From contig CM047810.1 in NCBI GenBank assembly GCA_026214975.1, positions 32,799,255-32,863,254 of the forward strand: a DNA stretch of 64,000 nucleotides, in the 5' to 3' direction. The position numbers and the translations under genes are program-made. Shown in pieces: positions 45,427-57,461 of the stretch. The stretch comes from Gentiana macrophylla (taxonomy: Eukaryota > Streptophyta > Magnoliopsida > Gentianales > Gentianaceae). Within the stretch, counting starts at the first letter, position 1, and each line of letters starts with the position of its first letter. Under the pieces are notes generated by a model, which was given only the letters and a program-made list of their open reading frames with translations, did no database searches and was not told where the DNA came from.

Positions 45427-45897
45427 CTAGACCTGTCGAAATTTTTCCAGGAGAGTTCTAGCTGTTGCTAAGTACTTCCTCATAGGTTCCTCCTTAGCCT
45501 TATACTCCCCGTTTATATGATTTACCATTAGCTGTGAATCGCTATATACCTGCAGATCATCTTCCCCAAGCTTGTTTGCCAACTTAAGCCCTGTGATCAA
45601 AGCTTCGTACTCGGCTTCATTATTAGTAGCTTTGAAATCAAATCTTAGTGCATAGGGAAACTCCTCCCTTTTTGGACTAACGAGTAGGAGACCTGCTCCT
45701 GCTCCGTCTTTGCTAGCTGCACCATCTACATACAAATTCCATTTCTTTTTTGGTTGATTGGGCTGCTCGTCCTCTAGGCAAATAGCTATCCACTCAGCCA
45801 AGAAGTCTGCTAAGGCCTGTGCCTTGACGGCAGTTCGAGGACAGAAGTCGATGTCATATTCCGCCAGTTCGACGACCCACTTTGCCAACCTCCCCAA
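45427..45897 (-). pseudogene. Second (additional) RNase H domain of the Tat element
   Basis: WNLYVDGAASKDGAGAGLLL supplies the first Asp (58 of this frame), NNEAEYEAL the Glu (96) and YSDSQLMV the next Asp (120). It lies between the RT-linked RNase H and the integrase, the place where Tat elements carry an extra RNase H. Such domains digest the RNA strand of the RNA-DNA hybrid. The frame itself is open over ~156 codons. Confidence 0.88.
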
Positions 45898-45921
45898 GGT
45901 TTCTGGTCGTCCCAGGATTTG

Positions 45922-46975
45922 TCATAGAGGCCGATCCGTAACCACGGTAATTGGATGTGTTTGGAAATAAGGCCTCAACTTTCTTGAGGCATGTATCAAT
46001 GCAAATGCCAACTTTTCTGCATTCGAATACCTAACTTCTGGTCCATGGAGTGCTTTGCTCATGAAGAACACTGGTACTTGTTGTCCGGCTTGTTCTGTGA
46101 CTAGTACCACGCTCAGTGCTTCCTCACATACCGCCAGGTAAAAGAACAGTGGCTCTCCTACCTGAGGAGCTGTTAGGGTGGGCAATTCGGCCAAGTATAC
46201 CTTCAGTTCGTCGAGTGCCTTCTGACTCTGATCGTCCTAATGAAAAGGACTAGATCTTCTTAAGTTTTTGAAGAAAGGTAGAGCACGTTGTGCTGATCTT
46301 GATAAAAACCTGTTTAGGGCCGCTATTCATCCTATTAAACGCTAAACGTCTTTTATACTTTTTGGCGGAGACATGGTCTTTAATGCATCGATCTTATATG
46401 GATTTGCTCTAATTCCATTTCTGGATATCATGCATCCTAGGAACTTTCCTGATCTGACCCCAAACGTACACTTTCTTGGGCTGAGCTTCATCTGCGTTTT
46501 CCTCAGGACTTCAAATACTTCTCTGACATCCTTCAAGTATTGGTCAAGAGACCTGCTCTTGATCAGGAGGTCATCCACGTACACCTCCATACAATTCCCT
46601 ATTTGATCGGAAAAATTGTATTAATGACCCTTTGAAAATCGTTTCTCTGCATTATTCTTCAACCCAAAAGGCATAGTGGCGTAGCAAGTATGTCCCAAAT
46701 TCCGTTACAAAGCGGTCTTTTTCTGCATCTTCCGGATCCATCAAGATCTGATGGTAACCCCTGTACGCGTCTAGGAATGCGAATACCTCATACCCTATTG
46801 TTGAGTCCACCAGCCGATCAATCTTGGGCAGGGCATAACAATCCTTTGGACATGCCTTGTTTGAATCCGTGAAATCTACACACATCCTCCAACTTCCATC
46901 TGGTTTCTTGACCAGTATAGGGTTCGCTAACCATTCAGGATATATTACCTCTTTAATTATGTTGGCCTGCAACAA
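45922..46975 (-). pseudogene. Reverse transcriptase and first RNase H of the Tat element
   Basis: 46975-46652 gives LANPILVKKPDGSWRMCVDF, KACPKDCYALPKID and FAFLDAYRGYHQI, the fingers and first catalytic Asp of gypsy RT. 46590-46342 gives VYVDDLLIKSR, the catalytic YVDD, and KCTFGVRSGKFLG. 46194-45922 gives the RT-linked RNase H region (VFFMSKALHGPEVRYSNAEK, TVVTDRPL). Short frame losses near 46640 and 46220-46340 separate them. Confidence 0.9.
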
Positions 46976-47058
46976 CTTGTTTACTTCCTGCTTAATTGCT
47001 TCAATGCGCTCAGAGGCGAAGTGTCTTTTCTTTTGCCGAGCAGGTTTTCTGGTCGGAT

Positions 47059-47688
47059 CTATGTTCGATCATGGGTGCGCTGGTCGGGAGATAGCCCTGG
47101 CATGTCCTCTGCTCTCCAAGCGAACACGTCTCTGAATTCTCTCAGAATGCTCAACAAAGACTCTTTATGCGGAGGGGGAATCCATGTCGCAATGCTAAGC
47201 TGTTGAGTCTTCTGTTCGTCCCATGAGCGAGCGACTTGTGTCTGGTCTTGGATGACCCGACTCTCTTCGTCTTCAGGGAGCAATTCTTCAATACTGACCT
47301 GTTGGACCATCACTTTCCCATTTATTATCACGGTGTAACAGCTTCTAGCTGTTTCCACATCTTCTCTGATCTCTATCGAACCTTCACCCATTGGAATATT
47401 CATGCTAACATGAGCTGGTGAGATTACCGTCCGGAGATCGATAAGGGTTAGTCTTCCCATAATCACATTGTAAGCCGATGGTGCCTTCACCACTACATAA
47501 TCTACCACTAGGGTCCTGCCTCTGGTTCCTTCTCCAAAAGTAGTGAGGAGTTTGATTACCCCTGGTGGTGTGGCTGGAGGTCGCGGCGAAGCCGAAGGAG
47601 AGTGAAAGCAGCGTCGGTCGGTATCCTTCAATTTCATCACTCTGAAGGCGTTATAGTAGAGGACGTTCACAGTGCTGCCAGTGTCCAC
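47059..47688 (-). pseudogene. Protease and linker to RT of the Tat element
   Basis: Begins MDTGSTVNVLYYNAF, the aspartic protease active site (D-T/S-G) common to retroelements, followed by VVKAPSAYNVIMGRLTL, a usual Tat protease end. It closes with FRDVFAWRAEDMPGLSPDQ, which leads into the RT. The protein would cut the Gag-Pol chain. It is separated from gag by a stop and frame change near 47700. Confidence 0.88.
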
Positions 47689-47703
47689 GCATATCCGCTT
47701 TGT

Positions 47704-49335
47704 TCAATTTTTACTAATCACCGCTTCTATTACCAATCCTTCGTTGTTAACCAACAAGGGTAGTGAATCTCTTGGACCGTACACTACTTCTCCTGACATT
47801 CTTTGCCTTTTGTTCGTGGAGGTTGGAACTGTAGACCTGCTACTATTTTCCTCTTCAGATATTCTTGAGCTGTTCGTCCCTCCCGAGATCGTGTTGATGG
47901 TGTTCATAGGGCGGTTATCTGTGTGACCCTCTGGATCTGGAGAACGGTCCCTTCTCCTCCGATATTCTTCTCGTTGGTCCCTATCGCTGTTATTCTGACG
48001 CTTAAATTCACGTCGCCCCTGTGGTTCGGCCTGTTGAGACCGATCAACGACCTTATCAAGCTTCCCTTCCATTACTGCTGCATCGATATCTCGGATTAAA
48101 TCCTTGCACTGTTCCGAGTCATGCCCAACATCTTGGTGATACTTGCAATATTTGTTAGGGTTTCTCCTTTCTCTGGGTCCCCTCATTGGGGGTGGAGTCC
48201 TAGCTATGCCTTTTCTTTGCATGATTGCAAGGACTTGTTCACGAGATCTGTTCAGTGGAATGCAGTCTCTGTCCTGCAGGGCTCCTTTCTTCCCTAACCG
48301 ATCAGAGATGGGCGCAGTTACCCGATCCCAAACGGATTTTCTCTTCTTGTCTGATCTGTCTTCAGGCTTACTCTTCTTAACTTCACCTCTTTCCATTTCT
48401 CTTTTCAGTCTATTGGCTTCTTCCCCTTGGAAATGTTTGTATGCAACATCTAGACATTCCTTCATCGTATGTGGGAGCTTGCTGTTAAGCTTTTCATGTA
48501 GCCGTCCCTCTCGCAGACCTGCCACGAAAGAAGCGACCAAAGAACCGATCATCTGCGTTACGCTTTTTGTGCGGATTCTTCATTAAAGCGTTTAAAAAGT
48601 GCGATCTTGACTTATCATGTCTTTGCTTCAGCGTTAATAAGTGAGTTTGATTTCTCTGGAATGGGACGTTTGCAATGAAGGCATGTACGAACTTCCTGGC
48701 TAATGTTCCAAAGTCGGAGATCGACCTGGGAGGAATTTTGTTGAACCACTCCCTGGCCCTTCCTGTTAGGAGTGCGGGGAAGGCTTTACACTTCATCTCG
48801 TCTGAGGCGTTGTACAGATTCATGTGTGTGATGTACTGATGCATGTGATCATAAGGATCTTTGGATCCATCATATGAGTCAATCTTAGAGATCTTGAAAC
48901 CTCTTTGGTCGGGTGTAGTTGTCTATGTGCTCGGTGAACGCGGCGCGCCTGAAGCGATTCGTCGGATCACTTTACGAGCGAGCATCCGGCTCGGCCTTGG
49001 CGTGTCGTTAGGTTGGCGTGTATTCTCATACTCCGTGGGGTACTTGACTCCACGATCTCGGGTTTTTTAGGAGCATGTTGATGGAGATTTGTCTCGGGAA
49101 TCTCTAGGGGATCCCTTCCCTTGAGTGTCTCGTCCAGGATTGCCTTTATAGTGGTATTGTCCAAGTTCTTCAAGGCCTCAACCAATGCTTGATTGTTTGG
49201 ATCTGAAGGATTTGGATCGGGTTGCTCCTCCGTGACAATCGTTTTTTTCTGGACGTCTCCTTGGGTGGTTGACGCTGTCGTGCCATGTTGAGTTGGATCT
49301 GCAGTGTTCTTGCCAGTATTCTTTGGTGGTGCCAT
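47704..49335 (-). pseudogene. Gag of the Tat element
   Basis: The start MAPPKNTGKNTADP at 49335 lies ~50 bases after the primer site. After a frame break near 48960, 48844-48494 gives CKAFPALLTGRAREWFNKIP and a capsid-type helix region. 48552-47704 gives KLPHTMKECLDVAYKHFQGE and the zinc finger CKYHQDVGHDSEQC (CX2-4-H-C type, near 48150). The two frames overlap at 48552-48494, showing a frameshift there. Gag packages the element RNA. Confidence 0.88.
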
Positions 49336-49384
49336 GGAGATCCTGAGGAATTTGGGGTTGCTTCGATCGATTATCAGTAGAAAG

Positions 49385-49402
49385 ACCCTCCTTCTAGCAC
49401 CA
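49385..49402 (-). other. Primer binding site of the Tat element
   Basis: The minus strand reads TGGTGCTAGAAGGAGGG two bases after the 5' LTR end (CGTCA|AT). Tat elements often have a TGGCGCTAGAAGGAGGG-like site here; the exact tRNA is not certain. Confidence 0.6.
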
Positions 49403-49404
49403 AT

Positions 49405-50034
49405 TGACGATGCTGGAAACCGTCTATTAATCAATACGGGTCAATTTCTCCTGTGATAAAGATCTCAAACCCTAGAACCCTAATTTTTGTGGGAAAGGCG
49501 TGTTTGTTTGTGTTTTAGACCGAGCTCTCAAGTTATTTCTGAGAATTGCCTACGTATCCAATAGCCAAATTGGAATCAAGTCTTTAGTAGTTCCTTAGGG
49601 TTGTTTATATAGGTGGCATCTCGCCCCTATTACTTGTTGTGCAAGTATTATTATAATTATTATTCCCTAAGGATATATACGAGTAAATCCCTATTATTTA
49701 GAGTTAATTATCGACACATTAAATGCCAAGATTGGAGTCATCATGACCTGGGATTCTTTCTTTGTTCACCTCCAATTACCCCTCACGTGGAATAACAACG
49801 AGGTCATGCGAGCGTTCTACGCTCACCCCAGATCCATTATGGCCGACTGGGGCTCCTCTCTTCGCCAAACCTAGGACCGACTGAGGAATTTGGAGGAGGA
49901 GTTTATCTTTGATCTCCCACAGGGTAGACGAACAACCCTATGTTCGTTTTCCGTGAAATTTGGTGGCCCTAAAATATAAGACTAGGCATTTATTACGCAC
50001 TCTAAAGAGTCTTGTTAGGAAATCTCTGGCGGAG
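49405..50034 (-). repeat. 5' LTR of the Tat element, interrupted
   Basis: Starts TGACGATGC at 49405 and matches the other LTR until 'gcatttatta.gcactc'. At 50034 it is cut by the copia LTR (TGTTAGG at 50035). About 40 bases of the LTR should lie beyond the copia array, outside the window. Confidence 0.85.
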
Positions 50035-52006
50035 CAGTGAATTCAAAATTTATTTCCTATCGACCCAAGATCGACCCGTTTAAGCAATAAACAAATAGAT
50101 AGTAGGCGGTGGTTACCTTGGTTGATCTAAAAGATCGGCGCTTTGACCGTCTAAGGAGAGTAGTTCTGCATAGAGCCGCCCAAGTGTTCGGCCTCACCGC
50201 TTAGTCCACACGAATGACCCGCGGAATCCCATCATGGATTGCTATTGGAAAACTCCGGTTGCTAGACCGGCCTTTTTCCCCTCTCTCCAACTCTCTATAG
50301 GATGCTCTCCAATTTTACACAAGAACTATTAGCTCTTGGAATTATGATGTACAAAAGAGCTTGACACCCACCTCTTATTTATAGTGGTTGGGGCGCCCCT
50401 ATCTAGTGTGGAGGAGAAGAAAACCTTTTTCCAATAAAATAAGGAAAATATATTTGATTGATTTATCTCATTTATTATAATATCTTATATCAAATAAATC
50501 TAGGATATCATCAATATCTTATATTGAATATTCAAGATATTGTCAATATCTAATATTGACTATCTTTATTTTATTACCATAAATCAATTTACTGTGTGTA
50601 TATATCACATATATATATTACACAAAATAAATCTAATAATATCATATATATATATATACATACTTGCATGCATGCAAATCAATTTGCATTTATGCACACA
50701 CGCATGTATAGATCATATATCTATATTATTTTATTTTTATTAATATCTAATATTAATAATAGGTAATATCATTAATTAAATTGCACAATCCAAGTGTATC
50801 TTATACACAAATAAGTTGCGCCACCTTTAGCCATAAATTGGCTTCGGAATATTCTTTAATTAATATAATATTATTAATATCTTGTATTTAATTTATTCAT
50901 AATAAATAAATACCACCATATTAATTTACCACTATAACCTTTATAGTCTCGAGATAAACTTTCCTTATTTGGTTATCATCTATAACCACATTTTAATCGG
51001 CTAGATGTTCTTATGTGTGTGACCCGATAGGCTTCGAATATGTTGGCCGTAGACACAAAGTGCAAATTACGAAAATGCCTTTCATGCCTAACGATCACGG
51101 GATAGCGTCAGCAACACACCGTGACCCCAATCATCGGAAGAGTCAAATGCAATGACTACTACCTTTCATGTGAAGCAGTTACCGTGTAACTTACAATCCT
51201 ATCGCTGTAATAATATCCATACGGTCGTTAGTCGAGTGTCAAAACATCAACGACCGTATCTTATAATCTGGATATCATGCTCTCTCGAAGTAACTCGTTT
51301 ACTCCCACTTTGCAAAGATTCACGAGAGTAAGACATTCCTTATAAGAAGGCCATTTCGGATATTCGATCCCAATCATAGGATACGCGATTCCCGGACGAC
51401 CAATCATGTATACTCCGCATGCTTCAATATCATACCCAATCACTACCGCATGATCGCCCCGTGGCTAGGGGAAACCTCAATAGTGTCAAAGCATGACAAT
51501 CCACACCGTGATGCCATGAAGACTCCGGTCTTAAGGATAATTACACAACCGTCACATAGTGTGACACTTTATACGTGTAAGTGGGTCGATCCCTAACGTC
51601 ACGCATTCTCTAATACACGTCCACGTACAGTCCAAGTGTCTCTACACTTCGATAGACGAGATCTATCCCTGCCCTTAAAAGGATGAAGACATCTAATACG
51701 TGCTAGTCTGTTTATACTATCAATGCCCTGTTTAATAGTACATCAGCCTAGAGACATTTAAGTATCAAACTTATCAAATTGATTAGAGATCTCATCAACC
51801 ATAATCGCCTATCATGGTTTCTCTATCACGAGTTTTTAATACTAAGGGCGTTATCATATAACAATTCACAATTGGTTCTTTAAAAGAACAAATAAATGAC
51901 AATGAAAAGCCATTTAATATATGTATAAACATAAAGAAATAGTAGAAATGATCCGACCCGGTCGGATCCGGTCCAACCCGATTGGGTTTAGGACACTATT
52001 CCAACA
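50035..52006 (-). repeat. Copia LTR, first copy
   Basis: Plus strand TGTTAGGAAATC...CACTATTCCAACA; read on the minus strand it is TGTTGGAATAGTG...CCTAACA with proper TG...CA ends. At ~1.97 kb it is long for copia, as in the Angela/Sire-type families. 'cttatttatag' near 50385 is a TATA-like string in reverse. Confidence 0.85.
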
Positions 52007-55000
52007 ATCTCCCACTTGGCCTAAAACCAATCACTCGTACACACGAGACCAAGTTGAAACACAAGAATCTCATGTAATACTGCTTAACCAAACCACAGCC
52101 ATAAAGCGGATCGCTATCCATGGGGACTCAGACTATCTTCATATCACGTTCCAAATGACCAAGTCAAAGGAACAACCTCAACACACACACGAATCTCGGC
52201 GAGACCCTGGTCCTTGCTTCAAGCAATAAATCCACTTACTATATATCAATTTATCTGAGAAAGGTGGAAGAACCGTATAAGGTTCATGAATGAACCTTCA
52301 GATCCATATCTTTGCTCCCGCCTAGCCTCTAAGGCACTCTTGTGTTTTGGCTAAGTTGTAGAGTTTCTGATGACCCATAGGCTAGAACATTTCCGACTCC
52401 TTTGTATCACTTAATCGAAGTGAGTGCAAACCTGCATTTGTAGCTCCCACTCGCCCATAAGACTCGGGATCTACGCCTCAGTATATCTACGTTTATTTAA
52501 TTCCAAGTTTCAATAAACTAAGAACCTTTCCTTAACTTGTTTAAGGATATTCTCGACATTCACGGATATACTTTCATACTTGCTCATGACTATTCATGGA
52601 CCATGAACATCTGGTATTACCTTTATGATGGTTCCTATCGCAGTAGCGAAGGAAACCTTCCATAAGCGTCATCATCTTTCACCTCATCTTTAGGACCAAC
52701 GTCCTAACACAGATAGATCTTGAGATCTATGCTAAACTTCTTTTAGCATCACATCTATATAGGTAAACAATAATCTAATAGCAGTTAAATCTATCACTAT
52801 AGATTCTTATTTCTAAAAATAAGACCTGCCAATCCAAGTGCTTTCGTAAAGACCTTGAACTACCAAACATTAATTGACTGTGACATGGGGTGACAATTCT
52901 CGAGAGAGATATATAATACCTTACTCAAAAATCGTAACACACTCCCACTTTCCATATTGCACATGGGGCATATCCTTCTTTTGGCTAAATCAAACTCCTT
53001 TGATTATCTAACAAAGAAATCGTCTAGAGAAACTTGTTTGAGTCCATAAATGGATCTCGTGGGCTTACATATCATGTTATCGTCTATGAACATCGAGCTT
53101 TCTACCCAACGTCTTCAACACTATCATATAGCCATGATACGAAGTTATAACAAACATCATCTGATTAGAACTGGGCTCAGTTGGCAGCATAAAGGTAATT
53201 ACAAGGTTTACACCCCGTATCCCTCAGCCGTCACTATAGCTTGATAGTAATCATATTACAATCCATGTCAGCCTTTCAGGGACATTCCCCTTAGGTAAGA
53301 CAGACTAGGTTCACAACCTGGTTGTCACTAATGGAATCTAATTCAGATTTTATGGCTCCTGGCCATATCTCTCAATCTTGCCTTTTAAACATTCTTTCAT
53401 AAGTCGTGAGATATTCATTCTTCAAGATGAACATACCAATGACCTTTTTGAGGTTTGGGGTTATCCACAGACTTACAGAACTTTGTGTGCCTTTGGCGGT
53501 GTTATACACCTCATCGCTATGCGGCGTCTGCTCATGTTCCAATGGTTGAATGTATCTTTGTGGTTCTCAAACTCTTTTGAGATCTGATTCACTCCCACTG
53601 TTTCTTTCGGAAGAAACACTTCCTTTAGAAGACAGCATGTTTGGAGACAAACATTTTTGCTCCACGGACAAGTAAATAATATCTAGCATGCTAGCTAAGA
53701 CATTCCACAAAGTTGCATATGTCGTACTAGGCTCCAAGCCTTTCTGACTTAGCCTATGACAACTTCAAATCATCGGTTAAGATAGATTCGACATTTATCA
53801 TCTTCCATATCTAATATGGAATTTATTCAACATTTATTCTTTGGAACTCGGTTAAGTATAAGGGCACTATCCCGAAACGGGTAAGGGATACTTCGCATGG
53901 CTTGCATCACACCTTTATCATATAAAGTGTTGCTTCCGTTTTGGGAACACAATCTAATTGCGTATCCCAAAGATGGTATCCTTCAAGGGAGAATCTTATT
54001 CCTTTCAGACGACTTCTGAAACACCCTTCAGGTATTAATTACTTCAATCCAATTGAAGATTAATTCCTAAGTAGCTCATCAATCTCATATTTCGTACTAG
54101 CTCGAACTTTTGGGCTTTACAATTATGCACTTCACTGAGTACACTTGACTATTTCTAAAAATAGTCGTAGAGACTAATAAACAATTATTTGTGGCATTAA
54201 TTGTCACAAGCCAACAAACATCGGTATGTTTAGGCTTCAGACAATTTTTCTAGATTTTACAACCTTTTCATAAAAGGGTATTTTAGTCATCTTTAGGTAA
54301 GATACGTATTACCCACATGATTCATAATCATATGGTTCAACATCATCAGAATGACGTTTAATTACACGCTTCCCTCCCAGAGAGACTATGTCTAGAACAA
54401 CCACAAATATTAAGGATAATGACCACACAAATATTTAGTTGAGATCTTGTCACATATATCAACTATATAGTGACATCAATCTAGTATGTTAGATTCAGTG
54501 ACCTTCCAACTTTATCGGAATAACATTTATTCTTTACAATTGAATATGTCTACTAAATCCTAACATAATCGAAAACATGTTCTTCATAAGAACCGGAGCA
54601 TAACAACATTTATTTAGTTCCTTATCGGTTTACTAGATCGAATATGGTAAGTATTACAACATTTGCTTCACCTTCCATATCTCAGTATTTAATCTTTCTA
54701 ATTTAATCACACTCGTAAGATATCATATATCTAAGAGTTGACTTGAGCTTAGATAGATTTATCTCAACAGACTTGCCTATAATAGAAACTTCAATAAGTT
54801 CTCTATCTTCAAGCACATGCCCTAACTCTCCCTTTTAATCCTTTAAGCACTTGAGAAATGTTTCTTATTGTAGTTTTCATAAGACTTAAGAAAGATCACA
54901 AGAGCTATGTTTTTCAATTTCCTTTCATAAGGAAAATCTAAAGTTTATTAAATAGTTTATTCATCCTTTTGAATCGTATTCAAAATATTGACTATTTAAT

Positions 55001-56814
55001 TAACCTTTAAGCAATGATAGAATTAAGTCGATACTTAAATCTTATAATTTTGAAAACAACCTTTCCAAAATTAGATGTAGTCATTCTTATCCAACGTTTG
55101 AATTAATTGTCATCGTATGACTGAATGATCATCTTGGATCGTATCAATATATGACTAATTCGTTGAAACTTATTTCAAATGATTTAATCATATCATGAGC
55201 TTCCGCTTTCATTAATAATTAAAGTCTCGAACCTTTGCATCAATTATGTAATCTCCTTGTCTCTAACTACTATAACGGGATGGCTCATGTCATTGCTTAT
55301 TTTAAAAGGATTAAAATTACTTAACCATATTTGAGAACGTTTCTCAAAATTACTTGATCATAATTTGGTTTTACTAATCGAGAATTAAACATAAATATAA
55401 AGTTTGCTAAAACTACAACATAAAAATGAAAATAAAAGAGTGTTGTTGTTTATACACGCAAAATCAAAAATGGTCTTTTGGTATATGATTTTGCTCCCAC
55501 TAGTCAACTACTTCCAATTGACTTTCAAGAATTTTCAAAATTCTTTAGTGGTCGAGATCCCATCTAGTTACCTCGATTCCGGCGGTGGTCGATCAACCAA
55601 GATAATTTCGATAGGTAGGTAACCCTTTACCATTCACATCTCTATGTGATTCTCGGTGGTTGACTAGTCAACTCTTTGGCGATATACATCACTATGTGTT
55701 AGTCAACCCCTTGTCTCTAAAGTCAGACGGCCTGACGGTGGCCAATCACCGAAAGACCCTAGTCAAGTCATAACCCAATATTCACGAGATCTCAAATACG
55801 ATCATATCTCAATAACGACGATATATACCGAGGTAGGTCAACTCCGGCGGTGGTCGATCAGTTGGATCGAACACAGGCTCTTCACCGTCGTTATAATATT
55901 GGGAGACAATATTTCGACTTGATTTTTGTTGTGGAAGTATTTTTTAGTAAATTAATTCACTTAATTAATTTTAATTTCGGTCTCATCATAAATATGTCTA
56001 TCTCTATAAACATACATCCTACACATTTATCTAGATCGTGCCTAGTCATGCATCTATCGTATCATATAAAATAAATACAAGCACAAAATAAATAAATGCG
56101 TAAAGTAACCGGTATGATCATGGACTTTTCCTAGAGTGCGGTTTGAATACAAAGCCGACGAAGCCGCTGGTCACAATCTAAGGGTAGCTGCAACCGCCAA
56201 TAGGATCTTTAATGCTCCATTCTCCAATGGGATCTTTATTTTTCGTCTTTCTTTGGTCTCCATCTTCTCGCCTCCATTCTTGTTACATTTAATTCTATCG
56301 AATAAAATAAATACACCCGCCGCTTTGCGGGGAGCTAATGGGAATGGGATAAATGCGAGAAAATAAACTAGGTCACGTTCTTCATAACGGCCTAGGACAA
56401 TTTTTAAACCAACAGAAAAATTAAATCATTCACATCTATCCTATCGATTCGAGTCCGTGATCAATCGGGTCCATATAATCATATTATATCTACTATATCT
56501 AATCCATACAATAAAATCTTATGAAAAAGATAAAATTAAAATTTAACTACTTGCGTCTTAATTAATCAATTAACATTTAATCTATTAAATAATTTTATCC
56601 AATCAATTAACTAATTAACATTTAATTAATTAAATGATTTTAATCGAAATAAAATTAACGATTAATTTTAAACCGATTTTAATTTTAATTTTAATTAATT
56701 AGAACTATTCTAAAAATAAATCAAAATTAAAATTATTTCTCTTTGTTTCTTTCCTTTTGATTCGTAATCAAAGGGATGCTTTAGTTTCTAAACCAAATTT
56801 GGCAAGCGCAGCCA

Positions 56815-57033
56815 CTTTCCAAAATCAAAATTTTGGAAGTGGCGCAAGCTAAGCCTTTACAAATCAAATATTTGAAAAAGGCTTCAGAGCTATTCCAAAT
56901 CAAATATTTGGAAAGGCAAATAATTTTAGTTTAAGCTGACTTCAAAAATCAAAATTTTGGAAGTGGGCTGAAGCAAGCATGTCAAATCAAATATTTGAAA
57001 GGCTGAAGCGCATTCCAAACAAAGTTTGGAAAG
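56815..57033. repeat. Cluster of six short hairpins
   Basis: Small inverted repeats of 22-28 bases follow one another: 'ccaaaatcaaaattttgg' (56819), 'caaatcaaatatttg' (56860 and 56985), 'ccaaatcaaatatttgg' (56895), 'caaaaatcaaaattttgg' (56943) and 'ccaaacaaagtttgg' (57014). They are separated by 25-45 bases with recurring 'gaagtgg' and 'gctgaag' words. They lie in the former leader/gag area of the copia internal region. Confidence 0.75.
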
Positions 57034-57448
57034 GCCAATATTATTTTAATGCCATGTGGCATCCCAATAGCCCAAACTATTTGAACAATTGGTTAGTTAT
57101 GCATGTGACACAACTAAACAAAGGAGAATTACAATCACAACTATAAACCATATTGAATCACAAAATACACAAAACAAAAATTTGGAGATCCGCCGACATT
57201 GGCGGTCAACCGATCGCCGGCAAAGAGTTGCCTGCTGCCCGCCGCCCGCCGCCCGCCGCCTTGGCCGCCGCCGTGGTGGTGGTGCGCCGCCGCCGATCGA
57301 GCACCACCCGATCGATTTTTTTTTTTTTTTTTTTTTCTTTTCGTGTATCAATTTTGCAAATAAAAAATCTTTCATCTTTTAATTACGTGATTTAAATGAT
57401 AAAATTAACTACGCAAAATAACATGCTTATTGCTTAAGCTCGAAGCTC

Positions 57449-57460
57449 GCTCCGATACCA
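57449..57460 (-). other. Primer binding site of the copia array
   Basis: The minus strand reads TGGTATCGGAGC one base after the LTR end CCTAACA. It differs by one base from TGGTATCAGAGC, the initiator tRNA-Met complement. Confidence 0.85.
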
Positions 57461-57461
57461 C

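Larger units (their letters stand above)
41109..50034 (-). mobile_element. Ty3/gypsy retrotransposon, Tat lineage
   Basis: A nearly full element in minus orientation: 5' LTR (49405-50034, cut short), primer site, gag, protease, RT with RNase H, a second RNase H, integrase, tandem repeats, an opposite-strand gene, polypurine tract and 3' LTR (41109-41730). The second RNase H after the RT-linked one, together with the antisense gene and tandem repeats near the 3' LTR, marks the Tat lineage. All coding parts are recognisable but frames shift several times, so it is inactive. The 5' LTR is interrupted by the copia array starting at 50035, so the Tat insertion is the older event. Confidence 0.9.
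52007..57461 (-). pseudogene. Internal region of the copia array, first copy, decayed pol
   Basis: No long reading frames survive, but the minus strand keeps readable pol scraps. At ~53360-53310 is AIKSELDSISDNQV, the start of the copia RT domain. Further on, ~53040-53000, is RSIYGLKQVS-like sequence in broken phase. The part just before the LTR still has the polypurine tract CCAAGTGGGAGAT (52019-52007). The 3.6 kb between this RT scrap and the primer site should have held gag, protease and integrase, but I could not read them. A GC-rich 'cgccgcccgccgcc' tract and poly-T (57230-57336) lie near the primer site. Confidence 0.6.

Noticed and set aside
47672..48586. Plus-strand frames opposite gag and pol (e.g. 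48143-48586, 47672-47926)
   Set aside because: Shadows of the minus-strand Gag and protease coding sequence. Unlike 42084-43137 they have no independent homology.
57089..57395. Proline/alanine/arginine-rich frames on both strands near the copia primer site
   Set aside because: Caused by the 'cgccgcccgcc' tract and poly-T; the strands mirror each other and there is no family match.
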